Shown piece by piece: positions 7,097-13,822 of a stretch of 13,822 bases of DNA (positions within the stretch are counted from its first letter, which is position 1; each line of letters begins with the position of its first letter). A program made the translations under genes and the position numbers. The DNA comes from Brumimicrobium sp051745635. Lineage in GTDB: Bacteria; Bacteroidota; Bacteroidia; Flavobacteriales_D; Crocinitomicaceae. The DNA lies in the NCBI GenBank assembly GCA_051745635.1, contig JBNJEH010000074.1, forward strand, positions 1 through 13,822, in the 5' to 3' direction. The notes beneath the pieces are model-generated. The model saw only the letters and a program-made list of their open reading frames with translations. It ran no database searches and had not been told where the DNA came from.

Positions 7097-9148
7097 CTAC
7101 CAGATTTTAGAAATCTTTGAAGCATTATTGCGCATGGGATCCTCTTCAGAAACATCAAAAGCGCTGAAAAATTCGGGACAATTCATGAGCGGACCATTGA
7201 CGCGATATTTGCCCGGACTGTGCGGGTCTGTTGCCAATCGTTTCTTTAACTCCTCTTTGGTGTAATTGACTTTCCAGAGTTGCGCATAAGACAAAAAGAA
7301 GCGCTGAGCAGGTGTAAGTCCGTCCCGTTTTTCTCCTTTTTTAAACTCATCGGTCATCGCGTACGCGTGATAAGCCATTGTGATACCACCGAGATCGGCA
7401 ATATTTTCGCCCATTGTCAAATCCGGATTCACGCAATGGCCGTCGATGGGGCAAAATGTTTTAAATGTTTTGCCCAGCTTATCGGTGCGTTCTTCAAAGT
7501 TTTTGCGGTCTTTTTCTGACCACCAATTGATGAATGAACCATCGGCTGCAAACTTGCTGCCCATGTCGTCGAATCCATGTGTAAACTCGTGTCCGATGAC
7601 CATACCAATTCCACCGTAGTTAACGGCATCTTCAGCATTAATATCAAAAAACGGAGGCTGCATGATTCCAGCAGGAAAAGCGATTTCGTTCAACATGGGA
7701 TGATAATAGGCATTGACCATGTGCGCGGGCATGCCCCATTCCTTTTTGTCGACGGGCTCATTTAATTTTTCAATATTATCCCGAAAAGAGTAGTAGGCGC
7801 AAGCATCGACATTGCCCACATAATTATCGGGCTGAATTTCGATCGTGCTGATGTCTTTCCATTCTTCAGGATAGCCCAGTTTACGCCCAATCGCTTCGAG
7901 TTTTTTGAGGGCTTCCTCCTTGGTTTCTGCCGTCATCCATTCGAGGTTTTCCAGTCGTTTACGATAGACGGTGAGCAAATTATCGACCATATCGTTGACT
8001 TTGTCTTTGGCTTCAGCCGAAAAGTGGCGATCGACAAATTCACGCGCCAGTGCGGTTTTAACGGCTTTATCTGTCATTTCTTCAATGCTTCGCTCGTTCA
8101 TAGGCTTCATTTTTGATTTCCCTGAAAGTGCAGATTCATAAAACTCAAAATGTTGTGCCAGAAGTTTTTCGCTGAGGTATGGTGCGTAATGATTCAGCAC
8201 TTTCCATTTCATGTAGGTTTTCAAATGTTCAACTTCCATCGAGGAAATGAGTTTATTGAGATACTCAAAATGCTCAGGTTGTCCGACAATAAGTGTGTCA
8301 AAACTTTCAATTTCAATGAATCTAAAGTATTGATTCAAATAGAGCCCTTTAAATTTTGAGATGGCTTCCCGGCGCGAAACGGGATTGTAGGTGTTCTCCG
8401 GAATTCGCAATTCAGCCGGTTCCATCATTGTTTCAGCCATTTGTTGTTCGATTTTGAAAACGACCTCCTTGCTTTCTTCTCCAACAGACTGCTCAGTGAG
8501 TAGAAAGACATTTTGAATGTAGTTTTTATAGCTCGTTCGAATGTCTTCGTGCACTTCATCAAAATAGTAATCGCGATTGGGTAGTCCGAGTCCGCCCTGA
8601 GACAAGTAGGGGACGTGTGATTCGACACCTTTCAGGTCTTGTCCTACATAAAAGTTATAAAAAGCATTAATTCCTTTTTTGTTGAGTCTTGCAATCAATT
8701 CAGGCATTTCCTCTTTTGATTTCATTTTTTCAATTTGCTTTAACAAACTCACTATAGGTTCAAACCCTTTGTCATTGCGCAGCTTCATGTTTGATTTGGC
8801 TTTGTAATAATCACCGATCATTTGCATGCTGGTACCTTCTTCAAATTGCTGATCGCTCGCTTCGTTTAAAATTGCTGTTAACTTCTTTTTATTGGCCTTA
8901 TCGAGTTCGTTAAAACTGCTCCAGCGCGATTCCGAAGGAGGAACCGGATTCTCTTCGATCCACGTACCGTTGGCAAATTGAAAAAAGTCATCCTGTGGGC
9001 GGGTACTTTGATCAAAATACTCCGTGTTAATGGTGTATTTGCGGTTTTCTTCGACGCTTGCTTCGTCTTCTTTCGTTGTTCCACATCCACTGAGTTGTGC
9101 AACGATTAAGGTTGCAATCATTGGAAATATAAAGTAACTTTTCATCAT
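7097..9148 (-). CDS. M13 family zinc metallopeptidase, lipoprotein (neprilysin/PepO-like)
   Basis: With the start at 9148 the protein has 683 residues. It begins with an SPII signal whose lipobox LSGC puts the lipidated cysteine at 22, so it should be membrane-anchored outside the cytoplasm. Residues about 45-430 are the M13 N-terminal helical domain and the rest is the catalytic domain. The zinc site is complete: HEFTH at 520-524 (His520, Glu521, His524) and GENIADLGG at 580-588 (Glu581 as third ligand, Asp585 supporting). The substrate-binding NAYY motif is at 479-482, and the C-terminus ends in Trp as in many family members. Family members cleave peptides of limited size. The longer open frame (to 9181) would overlap the preceding gene and spoil the signal peptide, so MMKSYF is preferred; the ATG at 9145 is equally possible. 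The gene starts 5 nt after the acetyltransferase stop. Confidence 0.95.
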   Translation of the reverse strand: MMKSYFIFPMIATLIVAQLSGCGTTKEDEASVEENRKYTINTEYFDQSTRPQDDFFQFANGTWIEENPVPPSESRWSSFNELDKANKKKLTAILNEASDQQFEEGTSMQMIGDYYKAKSNMKLRNDKGFEPIVSLLKQIEKMKSKEEMPELIARLNKKGINAFYNFYVGQDLKGVESHVPYLSQGGLGLPNRDYYFDEVHEDIRTSYKNYIQNVFLLTEQSVGEESKEVVFKIEQQMAETMMEPAELRIPENTYNPVSRREAISKFKGLYLNQYFRFIEIESFDTLIVGQPEHFEYLNKLISSMEVEHLKTYMKWKVLNHYAPYLSEKLLAQHFEFYESALSGKSKMKPMNERSIEEMTDKAVKTALAREFVDRHFSAEAKDKVNDMVDNLLTVYRKRLENLEWMTAETKEEALKKLEAIGRKLGYPEEWKDISTIEIQPDNYVGNVDACAYYSFRDNIEKLNEPVDKKEWGMPAHMVNAYYHPMLNEIAFPAGIMQPPFFDINAEDAVNYGGIGMVIGHEFTHGFDDMGSKFAADGSFINWWSEKDRKNFEERTDKLGKTFKTFCPIDGHCVNPDLTMGENIADLGGITMAYHAYAMTDEFKKGEKRDGLTPAQRFFLSYAQLWKVNYTKEELKKRLATDPHSPGKYRVNGPLMNCPEFFSAFDVSEEDPMRNNASKISKIW

Positions 9149-9153
9149 AATTT

Positions 9154-9615
9154 TTAGTTTTTGGCAGATGGCTCGTAGCACATTTCTACGTGCGGGATTC
9201 CATCTTCCAGGTATTCGTTTCCGGTAGAATGAAAGTTGTGATGATTGTAAAACTTTTCGAGGTGTTTTTGTCCCGACAAATATACGGGAACATCTCCAAA
9301 CTCTGCTCTACAGAATTTCATCGCTTCCCGCATCATTTGATGACCTTGCTGCACTCCTCTTTCTGATTCATCCAGTACAATGCGACCAAATCCAATCGCT
9401 GCAAAAGCGACGCCTTTGGGCAGGATGCGCATAGTTCCTACGAGATCACCTTTGCCATTGCGGCAGATCAGGTGATAAGATTTCTTGTCGCGGCCATCCA
9501 TCTCCTGATAGGGGCAGTTTTGCTCGACCACGAACACCTTCACGCGAAGTGCGAGAATGTCGTAAAGTTCGTTTAATGTCAAGTCGTTATAATATTTGAA
9601 TTGCCAGTCTAACAT
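9154..9615 (-). CDS. GNAT family N-acetyltransferase, ElaA-like
   Basis: Starting at MLDWQF (9615) the protein has 153 residues, the usual ElaA length. ElaA-family features are LALRVKVFVVEQNCPYQEMDGRD at 21-43, the acetyl-CoA pyrophosphate loop around RGVQQGHQMM (86-95), and the C-terminal LEDGIPHVEM (136-145). The E. coli ElaA substrate is not established, so none is proposed here. A longer frame would start at 9681 inside the carboxylase gene. The chosen ATG lies 4 nt after the carboxylase stop, and the ElaA-like sequence begins exactly there, so the short form is favoured. The gene sits between the carboxylase and the peptidase in a tightly spaced cluster, which suggests translational coupling. 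Confidence 0.92.
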   Translation of the reverse strand: MLDWQFKYYNDLTLNELYDILALRVKVFVVEQNCPYQEMDGRDKKSYHLICRNGKGDLVGTMRILPKGVAFAAIGFGRIVLDESERGVQQGHQMMREAMKFCRAEFGDVPVYLSGQKHLEKFYNHHNFHSTGNEYLEDGIPHVEMCYEPSAKN

Positions 9616-9619
9616 GTTC

Positions 9620-11263
9620 TTAAGTTTGGATAACACCAACGTTGTACGGTTTCTCCGCCGGTTTGTGATTTGCTGCTTCAATTCCCATCGCGATCACTTT
9701 TCGCGTTTCGGCAGGGTCAATGATGGCATCGACCCACAGTCTGGATGCAGCGTAATAAGGACTAATTTGTTCGTCGTATCTGTTTTTAATTTCGTCGAAC
9801 ATTTCTTTTTCTTTCTCTTCAGTGATTTTTTCACCCTTTGCTTTTAAGGAAGCCACTTCGATCGAGAGCAGGGTTTTTGCTGCAGAAGAACCGCTCATCA
9901 CAGCGAGTTCGGCAGTAGGCCAGGCGACAATTAAACGCGGATCGTATGCTTTTCCGCACATCGCATAATTACCTGCACCGTATGAATTGGCCATGATCAC
10001 AGAGAATTTAGGAACGACGGAGTTCGCCATAGCATTGACCATTTTGGCTCCATCTTTAATGATGCCGCCGTGTTCACTTTTCGAACCGACCATAAAGCCC
10101 GAAACATCGTGGAGGAATACGAGCGGAATGTTCTTTTGATTGCAATTCATGATGAATCGCGCAGCCTTGTCTGCAGAATCCGAGTAGATCACGCCACCAA
10201 ACTGCATTTCGCCCTGACCACTTTTGGAAATGGATCGTTGATTGGCAACAATACCAACGCTCCAACCGTCAATGCGAGTATAAGCAGTTATAATCGTTTT
10301 ACCATAATCTTTTTTGTATTCCGTAAATTTAGAATCATCTACAATACATTTGATGATCTCTTTCGTGTCATACGGTTTCGTTCTGTCCTTTGGCAACAAG
10401 CCATAGACGTCTTTTGGTGAACTTTTGGGCGGTTTTGCTTCCTTGCGGTCAAATCCTGCAGATTCCGAGGCACCGATTTGATCCATGAGTTCGCGGATCG
10501 TTTCCAGGCATTCTTTATCATCTTCAGGTTTATAATCGCATACGCCTGAAATTTCATTGTGTGTCGTAGCACCTCCGAGTGTTTCATTATCTATGGATTC
10601 ACCAATAGCTGCTTTTACGAGGTAAGAACCCGCTAAAAAGATCGTTCCTGTTTTATTGACGATTAAGCTTTCGTCTGACATGATCGGGAGGTAGGCTCCT
10701 CCAGCGACACAGCTACCCATGACCGCGGCAATTTGCGTGATTCCCATCGAACTCATCACCGCATTGTTTCTGAAAATGCGACCGAAATGTTCTTTGTCGG
10801 GAAAAATTTCGTCCTGCATGGGCAAAAACACGCCCGCTGAATCGACTAAATAGATGATGGGGAGGTTGTTGTCCATTGCAATTTCCTGAGCGCGCAAGTT
10901 CTTTTTGCCCGTGATTGGGAACCAGGCACCTGCTTTTACAGTGGCGTCGTTGGCTACAACAATACATTCGCGCCCCTTGACGTATCCTATTTTAATGACG
11001 ACACCTCCCGAGGGACAGCCGCCGTATTCTTCGTACATTCCTTCACCGGCAAGTGCGCCAATCTCTACGGACTCGCTATCTTCATCCAATAAAAGGTCAA
11101 TTCTTTCGCGCGCCGTGAGTTTTCCTTTCCCGTGGTGTTTCTCTATTTTTTTCTTTCCACCACCTTGATGTATGCGATCGAGCTTTCGTTCGAGTTCCGA
11201 AATTTTCATGCGCATTGCATCTTCGTTTTTATTGAAATCGAGTTCTTTTTTTGATATTGCCAT
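9620..11263 (-). CDS. Acyl-CoA carboxylase carboxyltransferase (beta) subunit, methylcrotonyl-CoA carboxylase-like
   Basis: This 547-residue protein is a biotin-dependent carboxyltransferase with both crotonase-like halves. The N half has GSCVAGGAYLP (183-193) and the C half has FMVGSKSEHGGIIKDGAKM (390-408) and SYGAGNYAMCG (427-437), the two sets that form the oxyanion holes. Segments such as ITGKKNLRAQEIAM and DEIFPDKEHFGRIF resemble the methylcrotonyl-CoA carboxylase beta subunit (leucine degradation) more than propionyl-CoA carboxylase, but substrate cannot be fixed from sequence alone. It should act in the cytoplasm with a biotin carboxylase/BCCP alpha subunit, which is absent from the window. 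The frame stays open to an ATG at 11302, but MAISKKEL at 11263 matches family starts better. It is the first gene of the cluster ending with miaA; no exact -7 element is visible upstream. Confidence 0.95.
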   Translation of the reverse strand: MAISKKELDFNKNEDAMRMKISELERKLDRIHQGGGKKKIEKHHGKGKLTARERIDLLLDEDSESVEIGALAGEGMYEEYGGCPSGGVVIKIGYVKGRECIVVANDATVKAGAWFPITGKKNLRAQEIAMDNNLPIIYLVDSAGVFLPMQDEIFPDKEHFGRIFRNNAVMSSMGITQIAAVMGSCVAGGAYLPIMSDESLIVNKTGTIFLAGSYLVKAAIGESIDNETLGGATTHNEISGVCDYKPEDDKECLETIRELMDQIGASESAGFDRKEAKPPKSSPKDVYGLLPKDRTKPYDTKEIIKCIVDDSKFTEYKKDYGKTIITAYTRIDGWSVGIVANQRSISKSGQGEMQFGGVIYSDSADKAARFIMNCNQKNIPLVFLHDVSGFMVGSKSEHGGIIKDGAKMVNAMANSVVPKFSVIMANSYGAGNYAMCGKAYDPRLIVAWPTAELAVMSGSSAAKTLLSIEVASLKAKGEKITEEKEKEMFDEIKNRYDEQISPYYAASRLWVDAIIDPAETRKVIAMGIEAANHKPAEKPYNVGVIQT

Positions 11264-11325
11264 AATTTGTATTCTTGTCGGATAAAAATAATTGAATTGC
11301 ACTAATCTCGAACGAAAAAAGTACG

Positions 11326-11338
11326 AAAATTCAATTTT
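11326..11338. repeat. Small AT palindrome upstream of the carboxylase gene
   Basis: AAAATT and AATTTT flank a single C, giving a 13-nt symmetric site in the 131-nt gap between the DUF4268 stop and the carboxylase start. It cannot form a hairpin with a usable loop. It could be an operator for the carboxylase cluster or chance in AT-rich spacer. The closest promoter-like string nearby on the minus strand is TACTTTTT, one base off the -7 consensus. Confidence 0.2.
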
Positions 11339-11394
11339 TGCTTTGTCTTGTCATTATATGATGCTTTTTTCAATGTTGAATATGAGTGTTTTGT

Positions 11395-11859
11395 TTATTT
11401 CAATAGTCCAAAAAGTATATCTTTATAGGTCTCATAAAATGCATCAAAACCGAGGAGGTGGTTTTTGAAAAATTCGAATATTCGGGCTTCATCCTCGCTA
11501 TGGTACATATTGACATCTACCAGCGTCCACCGAATGCGGCAGATAGGGTCGCCCGCTGCATTAAAAGCCTTTTCTTCCCAGATTCCTTCGGAGGGCATTG
11601 CTTCGATGAGTACTTTTTTTAGCTCAAAAAATTGCTCCCGGATGAGCGCGCGAATACCTTCATCTCTGGTTTGAATGTCAATAGAAAAGCGAGCATGATT
11701 ATTGTCTGCGTGAAGCCGCACGTAAATTTGTTTTAATCCGGTTGGGTAATTGACCCAATTCACGCGTTTCCCGGAGATACTTTTTTCGCGGCCCATATAG
11801 GATTTGAATTTTTTCCAGTATGCGCCGTGAATCGCTTTTCTTTCTTCTTTTGAAAACAT
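11395..11859 (-). CDS. DUF4268 domain-containing protein
   Basis: This 154-residue protein starts MFSKEERKAIHGAYWKKFKSY and has no signal peptide or membrane segment, so it should be cytoplasmic. The pattern WVNYPTGLKQIYVRLHADNN (35-54) followed by ARFSIDIQTRD and a basic-aromatic helix resembles DUF4268, a domain also found at the C-terminus of some nuclease-like or restriction-associated proteins and, in Bacteroidota, as a small stand-alone protein. Here it stands alone, and no nuclease motif is visible. Residues about 95-110 (WEEKAFNAAGDPICRIRW) form the most conserved-looking middle part. It lies 61 nt downstream of the IF-2-like gene without a promoter match between, so cotranscription is likely. 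Function unknown. Confidence 0.8.
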   Translation of the reverse strand: MFSKEERKAIHGAYWKKFKSYMGREKSISGKRVNWVNYPTGLKQIYVRLHADNNHARFSIDIQTRDEGIRALIREQFFELKKVLIEAMPSEGIWEEKAFNAAGDPICRIRWTLVDVNMYHSEDEARIFEFFKNHLLGFDAFYETYKDILFGLLK

Positions 11860-11868
11860 TTAGATTCT

Positions 11869-11904
11869 TTTGATAAGGGTAGGTACAATGTGCATGTTAT
11901 CAAA
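11869..11904. repeat. Inverted repeat between the IF-2-like and DUF4268 genes
   Basis: TTTGATAA at 11869-11876 is the exact inverse complement of TTATCAAA at 11897-11904, with 20 nt between. It occupies most of the 61-nt gap and ends 9 nt before the DUF4268 start codon on the minus strand. As RNA it would make a weak AT-rich hairpin without a T-run, so it is not an intrinsic terminator. It could affect translation of DUF4268 or bind a regulator. Confidence 0.3.
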
Positions 11905-11920
11905 TAGATTCAATGGATAT

Positions 11921-12697
11921 TTAAGTGTTGAGCCAACGTATAAATTTCCCCCACAGTGTACGCGGTTCCCGTTTTTTGTTTTGCGACGCGTCTTGATTGG
12001 GTGAAGAATGCCGCGATGATTTTTTCTTCTTTTTCTGCTTCATCATCTTTTCATAGTGCGCTTCTTTCTTTTTCTTTTCGCGTTCTTTTTTACGGCGCTG
12101 TTCCCTTTCGTAGGCTTTGCGTTCTCTTTGTTGCTTTTCAGCCAGACTTAATTTTTCGCGTTGGCGGTTCTTTTTTTTCTTTCTGTGATGTTTTCTGCGC
12201 GGTTTTGACTTCGGTTGGTGGTCATCTGAATGATCGGATTCATCATTTTTTTCCTGGTCTTCGTTTTCATCCAATTTTTTCTCGGGCAATTCAATCTTAC
12301 CTACCACTTTAACGCCTTCTACCTCGGGTTTCGGAGCTTTTATGACACCATCAGAAATATTCAGTTCAACCTCGTCACCGGATGCTTCCGTCGTTTCAGG
12401 TTCCTCCTCTTCCACTCGCTTCTTTTCTTCTTGACTCACACTCACTTTCTCCTGCTCATTTTCATCTTCTTTCCGCTTCTGAACCTCAATCTTTTCCTCC
12501 TCATCTGAATCATTTTCTTTCCCATCCCGGTTCACTTTTTCACGCTTTCCTAATACTTCATAAATGTGGTCGAGATATGTTTCTGGTATCTTGCTGTTGG
12601 GGTGTTCATTGATTTCCACGTCATATTCTTTCCGTACGAACTGAATAATTTCGGACGTAGATGAATTAATTTTTCTTGCTAATTGGCCTAAACGCAT
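11921..12697 (-). CDS. IF-2 N-terminal-domain protein lacking the GTPase
   Basis: This 258-residue protein opens with a small helical domain (about 1-50, MRLGQLARKINSSTSEIIQF) like the IF2_N domain at the start of translation initiation factor IF-2. An acidic Glu-rich stretch follows (about 60-105), then GVIKAPKPEVEGVKVVGKIE at 117-136, which resembles the linker motif of Bacteroidota IF-2. After another acidic patch (140-160) comes a very basic Lys/Arg-rich, probably coiled-coil region (161-240, with SLAEKQQRERKAYEREQRRK). The end (RTLWGKFIRWLNT, 246-258) is a short amphipathic-looking aromatic segment. The G domain and domains II-IV of IF-2 are absent, and no downstream remnant is seen. It is therefore not infB and does not look like a simple truncation, because the C-terminus is distinct. 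RNA or ribosome binding is plausible from charge but unproven. Confidence 0.8.
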   Translation of the reverse strand: MRLGQLARKINSSTSEIIQFVRKEYDVEINEHPNSKIPETYLDHIYEVLGKREKVNRDGKENDSDEEEKIEVQKRKEDENEQEKVSVSQEEKKRVEEEEPETTEASGDEVELNISDGVIKAPKPEVEGVKVVGKIELPEKKLDENEDQEKNDESDHSDDHQPKSKPRRKHHRKKKKNRQREKLSLAEKQQRERKAYEREQRRKKEREKKKKEAHYEKMMKQKKKKKSSRHSSPNQDASQNKKREPRTLWGKFIRWLNT

Positions 12698-12713
12698 GCT
12701 AATTGATTTGCCA

Positions 12714-12721
12714 CAAATATA
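12714..12721 (-). promoter_or_regulatory. Exact -7 element upstream of the IF-2-like gene
   Basis: TATATTTG on the minus strand matches TAnnTTTG and ends 16 nt before the ATG at 12697, the same distance as at the YceI fusion gene. TTG trinucleotides occur at 11 and 28 nt upstream, not at the preferred 19, so the -33 element is weak. If used, the IF-2-like and DUF4268 genes form a unit separate from the upstream lipoprotein. Confidence 0.45.
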
Positions 12722-12760
12722 TAATGAAAACGCAAATAACGGGAAGGTTCAAACGGGAAA

Positions 12761-13369
12761 CTAATGGTTCTTTTGCTCGGTAGTATCGGATTTCGGCAAT
12801 GAAGCAGAGTGATCGTTCTTACTTTTAAAGTACCAGCGGTAGAGGAGATGTAATAACGAATAACGCACGAAGTCACCTTCAAAATCTTTCGGTTGAAGCT
12901 CTTCTGCATAAATAGAAAAAATTAGTTGAACGGGCATTTCATCACGTTTTGTTCCTTCCTGGTTGATGCGTTGCTGGGCATGGTGAAAATTGGTTTCCTG
13001 AACCAGCGAAGAATCAATTCCAAAAACCGATTGTGCACAGGAAATCAATTCGTCCGGGGTTTTATAGAGAATCTGCTTGCTAAATTGATCGTAGGGGAGG
13101 GGGAGCGGAAAATATTCTTTATGACTCAGTTCGTCTAACAAGCTTATATAGGATGCTCCCGTGCTGTCTTTTAACTTTCCTTCTTGAATGAGTGATGCCT
13201 CAAAGCGCGACAACTCTTCAGCGATATCCACGTCTTCATTCCAGAAAAAATCTTCATAACATACGGCCAAATAGGGGTATGTCGATTCTGCCTGATCGTC
13301 AGATCCGGAACAACTGCTTACCAAAATGAATACGGTGCAACAACTCACAAAGTATCTAAATGTACGCAT
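12761..13369 (-). CDS. Hypothetical lipoprotein
   Basis: This 202-residue protein has an SPII signal: MRTFRYF, a hydrophobic stretch, and VSSC with the lipidated Cys at 20, followed by SGSDD. Acidic residues directly after the cysteine are common in lipoproteins of this phylum, where some act as export signals. The mature part is mostly helical and polar, with the phrase LIQEGKLKDSTGASYISLLDELS (60-82) and a C-terminal aromatic-basic helix around RYSLLHLLYRWYFK (169-182), then a polar tail. I do not recognise a family. Three further cysteines occur: C10 and C11 in the signal peptide and C37 and C111 in the mature protein would leave two for a possible disulfide. It ends 63 nt before the IF-2-like gene. 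Confidence 0.7.
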   Translation of the reverse strand: MRTFRYFVSCCTVFILVSSCSGSDDQAESTYPYLAVCYEDFFWNEDVDIAEELSRFEASLIQEGKLKDSTGASYISLLDELSHKEYFPLPLPYDQFSKQILYKTPDELISCAQSVFGIDSSLVQETNFHHAQQRINQEGTKRDEMPVQLIFSIYAEELQPKDFEGDFVRYSLLHLLYRWYFKSKNDHSASLPKSDTTEQKNH

Positions 13370-13374
13370 AAGGT

Positions 13375-13382
13375 CAAAAGTA
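13375..13382 (-). promoter_or_regulatory. Exact -7 element directly before the lipoprotein start
   Basis: TACTTTTG on the minus strand matches TAnnTTTG and ends five nt before the ATG at 13369. A TTG lies 13 nt upstream, shorter than the usual spacing, so support is partial. The geometry repeats that of the other unknown lipoprotein gene (6138-6145), again implying an almost leaderless transcript. A 12-nt palindrome AAATTTAAATTT lies a little further upstream at 13409-13420. Confidence 0.4.
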
Positions 13383-13438
13383 AAAAATTGGCTACCAACG
13401 TATACGCGAAATTTAAATTTTTTAGTTCTACCAAAAAC

Positions 13439-13720
13439 TTAATGGTAAGGGATCAGTCTCAAAGGAAGGGGAGAGCGGAAGGAGAAAAAGCGAAGCTTTT
13501 GAAGACCAAACGTTAGTGCAGGGACTTTCAAAGATTTTAGAAGTTGAAGGTCAAGTGGGTCGGAGAGTTTCCAGGCGCAAGATCTTTCCTGCTCTCGTTT
13601 CACGGGTTTGTTACTTTTTCGAGCAACCGACCGAAGAGAACTCACCGCCTGTCCCGAAAAACTGGAAACACTTTAATGAACTAACAAAAGTGAGTAATGC
13701 GAACCGAACAGTGTGACCTC
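13439..13720. other. GA-rich region with no recognised gene
   Basis: The plus strand is purine-rich from about 13458 to 13560. Frames of 66-68 codons are open on both strands (minus 13645-13439, plus 13516-13716), but neither has a promoter element, signal peptide or recognisable motif, and both are rich in Arg, Ser and Leu without structure. A small hairpin at 13486-13500 (AAAAGC, GAA, GCTTTT) lies in the purine tract. I see no tRNA, tmRNA or RNase P RNA signature. It may be a decayed gene, a dispersed repeat or an unrecognised RNA. Confidence 0.3.
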
Positions 13721-13822
13721 ATGAACACAAAAAAGATATACAACTGTGAACAAAAAGTGAAGAGTGTCTTTTATTTATCCAGAACTCAGGAATATGGAAA
13801 ACTATTCTTCATTTTTTTCATC
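13721..13822 (+). CDS. Possible start of a plus-strand gene cut by the window edge
   Basis: An ATG at 13721 opens a frame that stays open for all 34 codons to the edge (MNTKKIYNCEQKVKSVFYLS, then RTQEYGKLFFIFFI). Basic N-terminal residues followed by a run of Phe and Ile near the edge could be the beginning of a signal or membrane segment. No -7 element lies just upstream. It would be the only plus-strand gene in the window. The competing reading is a minus-strand gene ending at 13802 with the codons DEKNEE and a TAG stop, which would match the orientation of all the other genes. Sequence beyond the edge is needed to choose. Confidence 0.25.
   Translation, partial: MNTKKIYNCEQKVKSVFYLSRTQEYGKLFFIFFI

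Noticed and set aside
9149..9181. N-terminal extension of the M13 peptidase
   Set aside because: It overlaps the acetyltransferase gene and precedes a good lipoprotein signal peptide that must be N-terminal.
9616..9681. N-terminal extension of the ElaA-like protein
   Set aside because: It lies within the carboxylase C-terminus, and the ElaA family length of about 153 residues begins at 9615.
11395..11859. DUF4268 gene as part of a restriction or defence system
   Set aside because: DUF4268 occurs on some nuclease-like proteins, but here there is no nuclease motif and no restriction, methylase or other defence gene nearby.
13439..13645. 68-codon minus-strand frame as a gene
   Set aside because: No promoter, no start context, low-complexity basic composition, and an equally long frame on the other strand.

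Overview
The window looks like a chromosomal segment of a Bacteroidota bacterium, most likely in or near the Flavobacteriales. The evidence is that perfect TAnnTTTG -7 promoter elements (two with a TTG 19 nt upstream) precede several genes, starts lack Shine-Dalgarno sequences and sit in A/T-rich leaders, there are many SPII lipoproteins, and one protein carries the linker motif typical of Bacteroidota IF-2. No tRNA, rRNA, CRISPR array, transposase or phage gene was found. All eleven confident genes lie on the minus strand, so transcription runs from high to low coordinates. The segment reads as ordinary core chromosome with a few unusual proteins.

In the direction of transcription, the right edge (13370-13822) holds no confident gene. 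It has a GA-rich stretch open in frames on both strands and an uncertain open frame running off the edge. Next come an unknown lipoprotein (12761-13369), a small protein with an IF-2-type N-terminal domain but no GTPase (11921-12697), and a DUF4268 protein (11395-11859). A tightly packed cluster follows with gaps of only 4, 5 and 9 nt: an acyl-CoA carboxylase carboxyltransferase subunit resembling methylcrotonyl-CoA carboxylase beta, an ElaA-like acetyltransferase, an M13 zinc metallopeptidase lipoprotein and the tRNA-modifying enzyme MiaA. After 43 nt comes a cysteine-containing lipoprotein with a transthyretin-like domain (5503-6132).

Ribosomal protein S1 (rpsA, 3367-5163) is a self-contained unit with its own consensus promoter, an A-rich leader of about 87 nt and a strong intrinsic terminator. 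Downstream lie a multi-pass membrane protein fused to a YceI lipocalin-like domain (1329-2999), with its own consensus promoter, and a DUF2279 envelope protein (303-1214). The left edge (1-302) has a strong hairpin but no gene.

Three themes recur: translation (rpsA, miaA, the IF-2-like protein), cell envelope (three lipoproteins including the peptidase, the YceI fusion, DUF2279) and acyl-CoA metabolism (the carboxylase). No defence or mobile system was recognised. The strongest candidates for undescribed biology are the GTPase-less IF-2-like protein with its DUF4268 neighbour and the membrane-YceI fusion. For five genes the start was moved from, or checked against, the longest open frame using signal peptides, neighbouring stops or promoter position.
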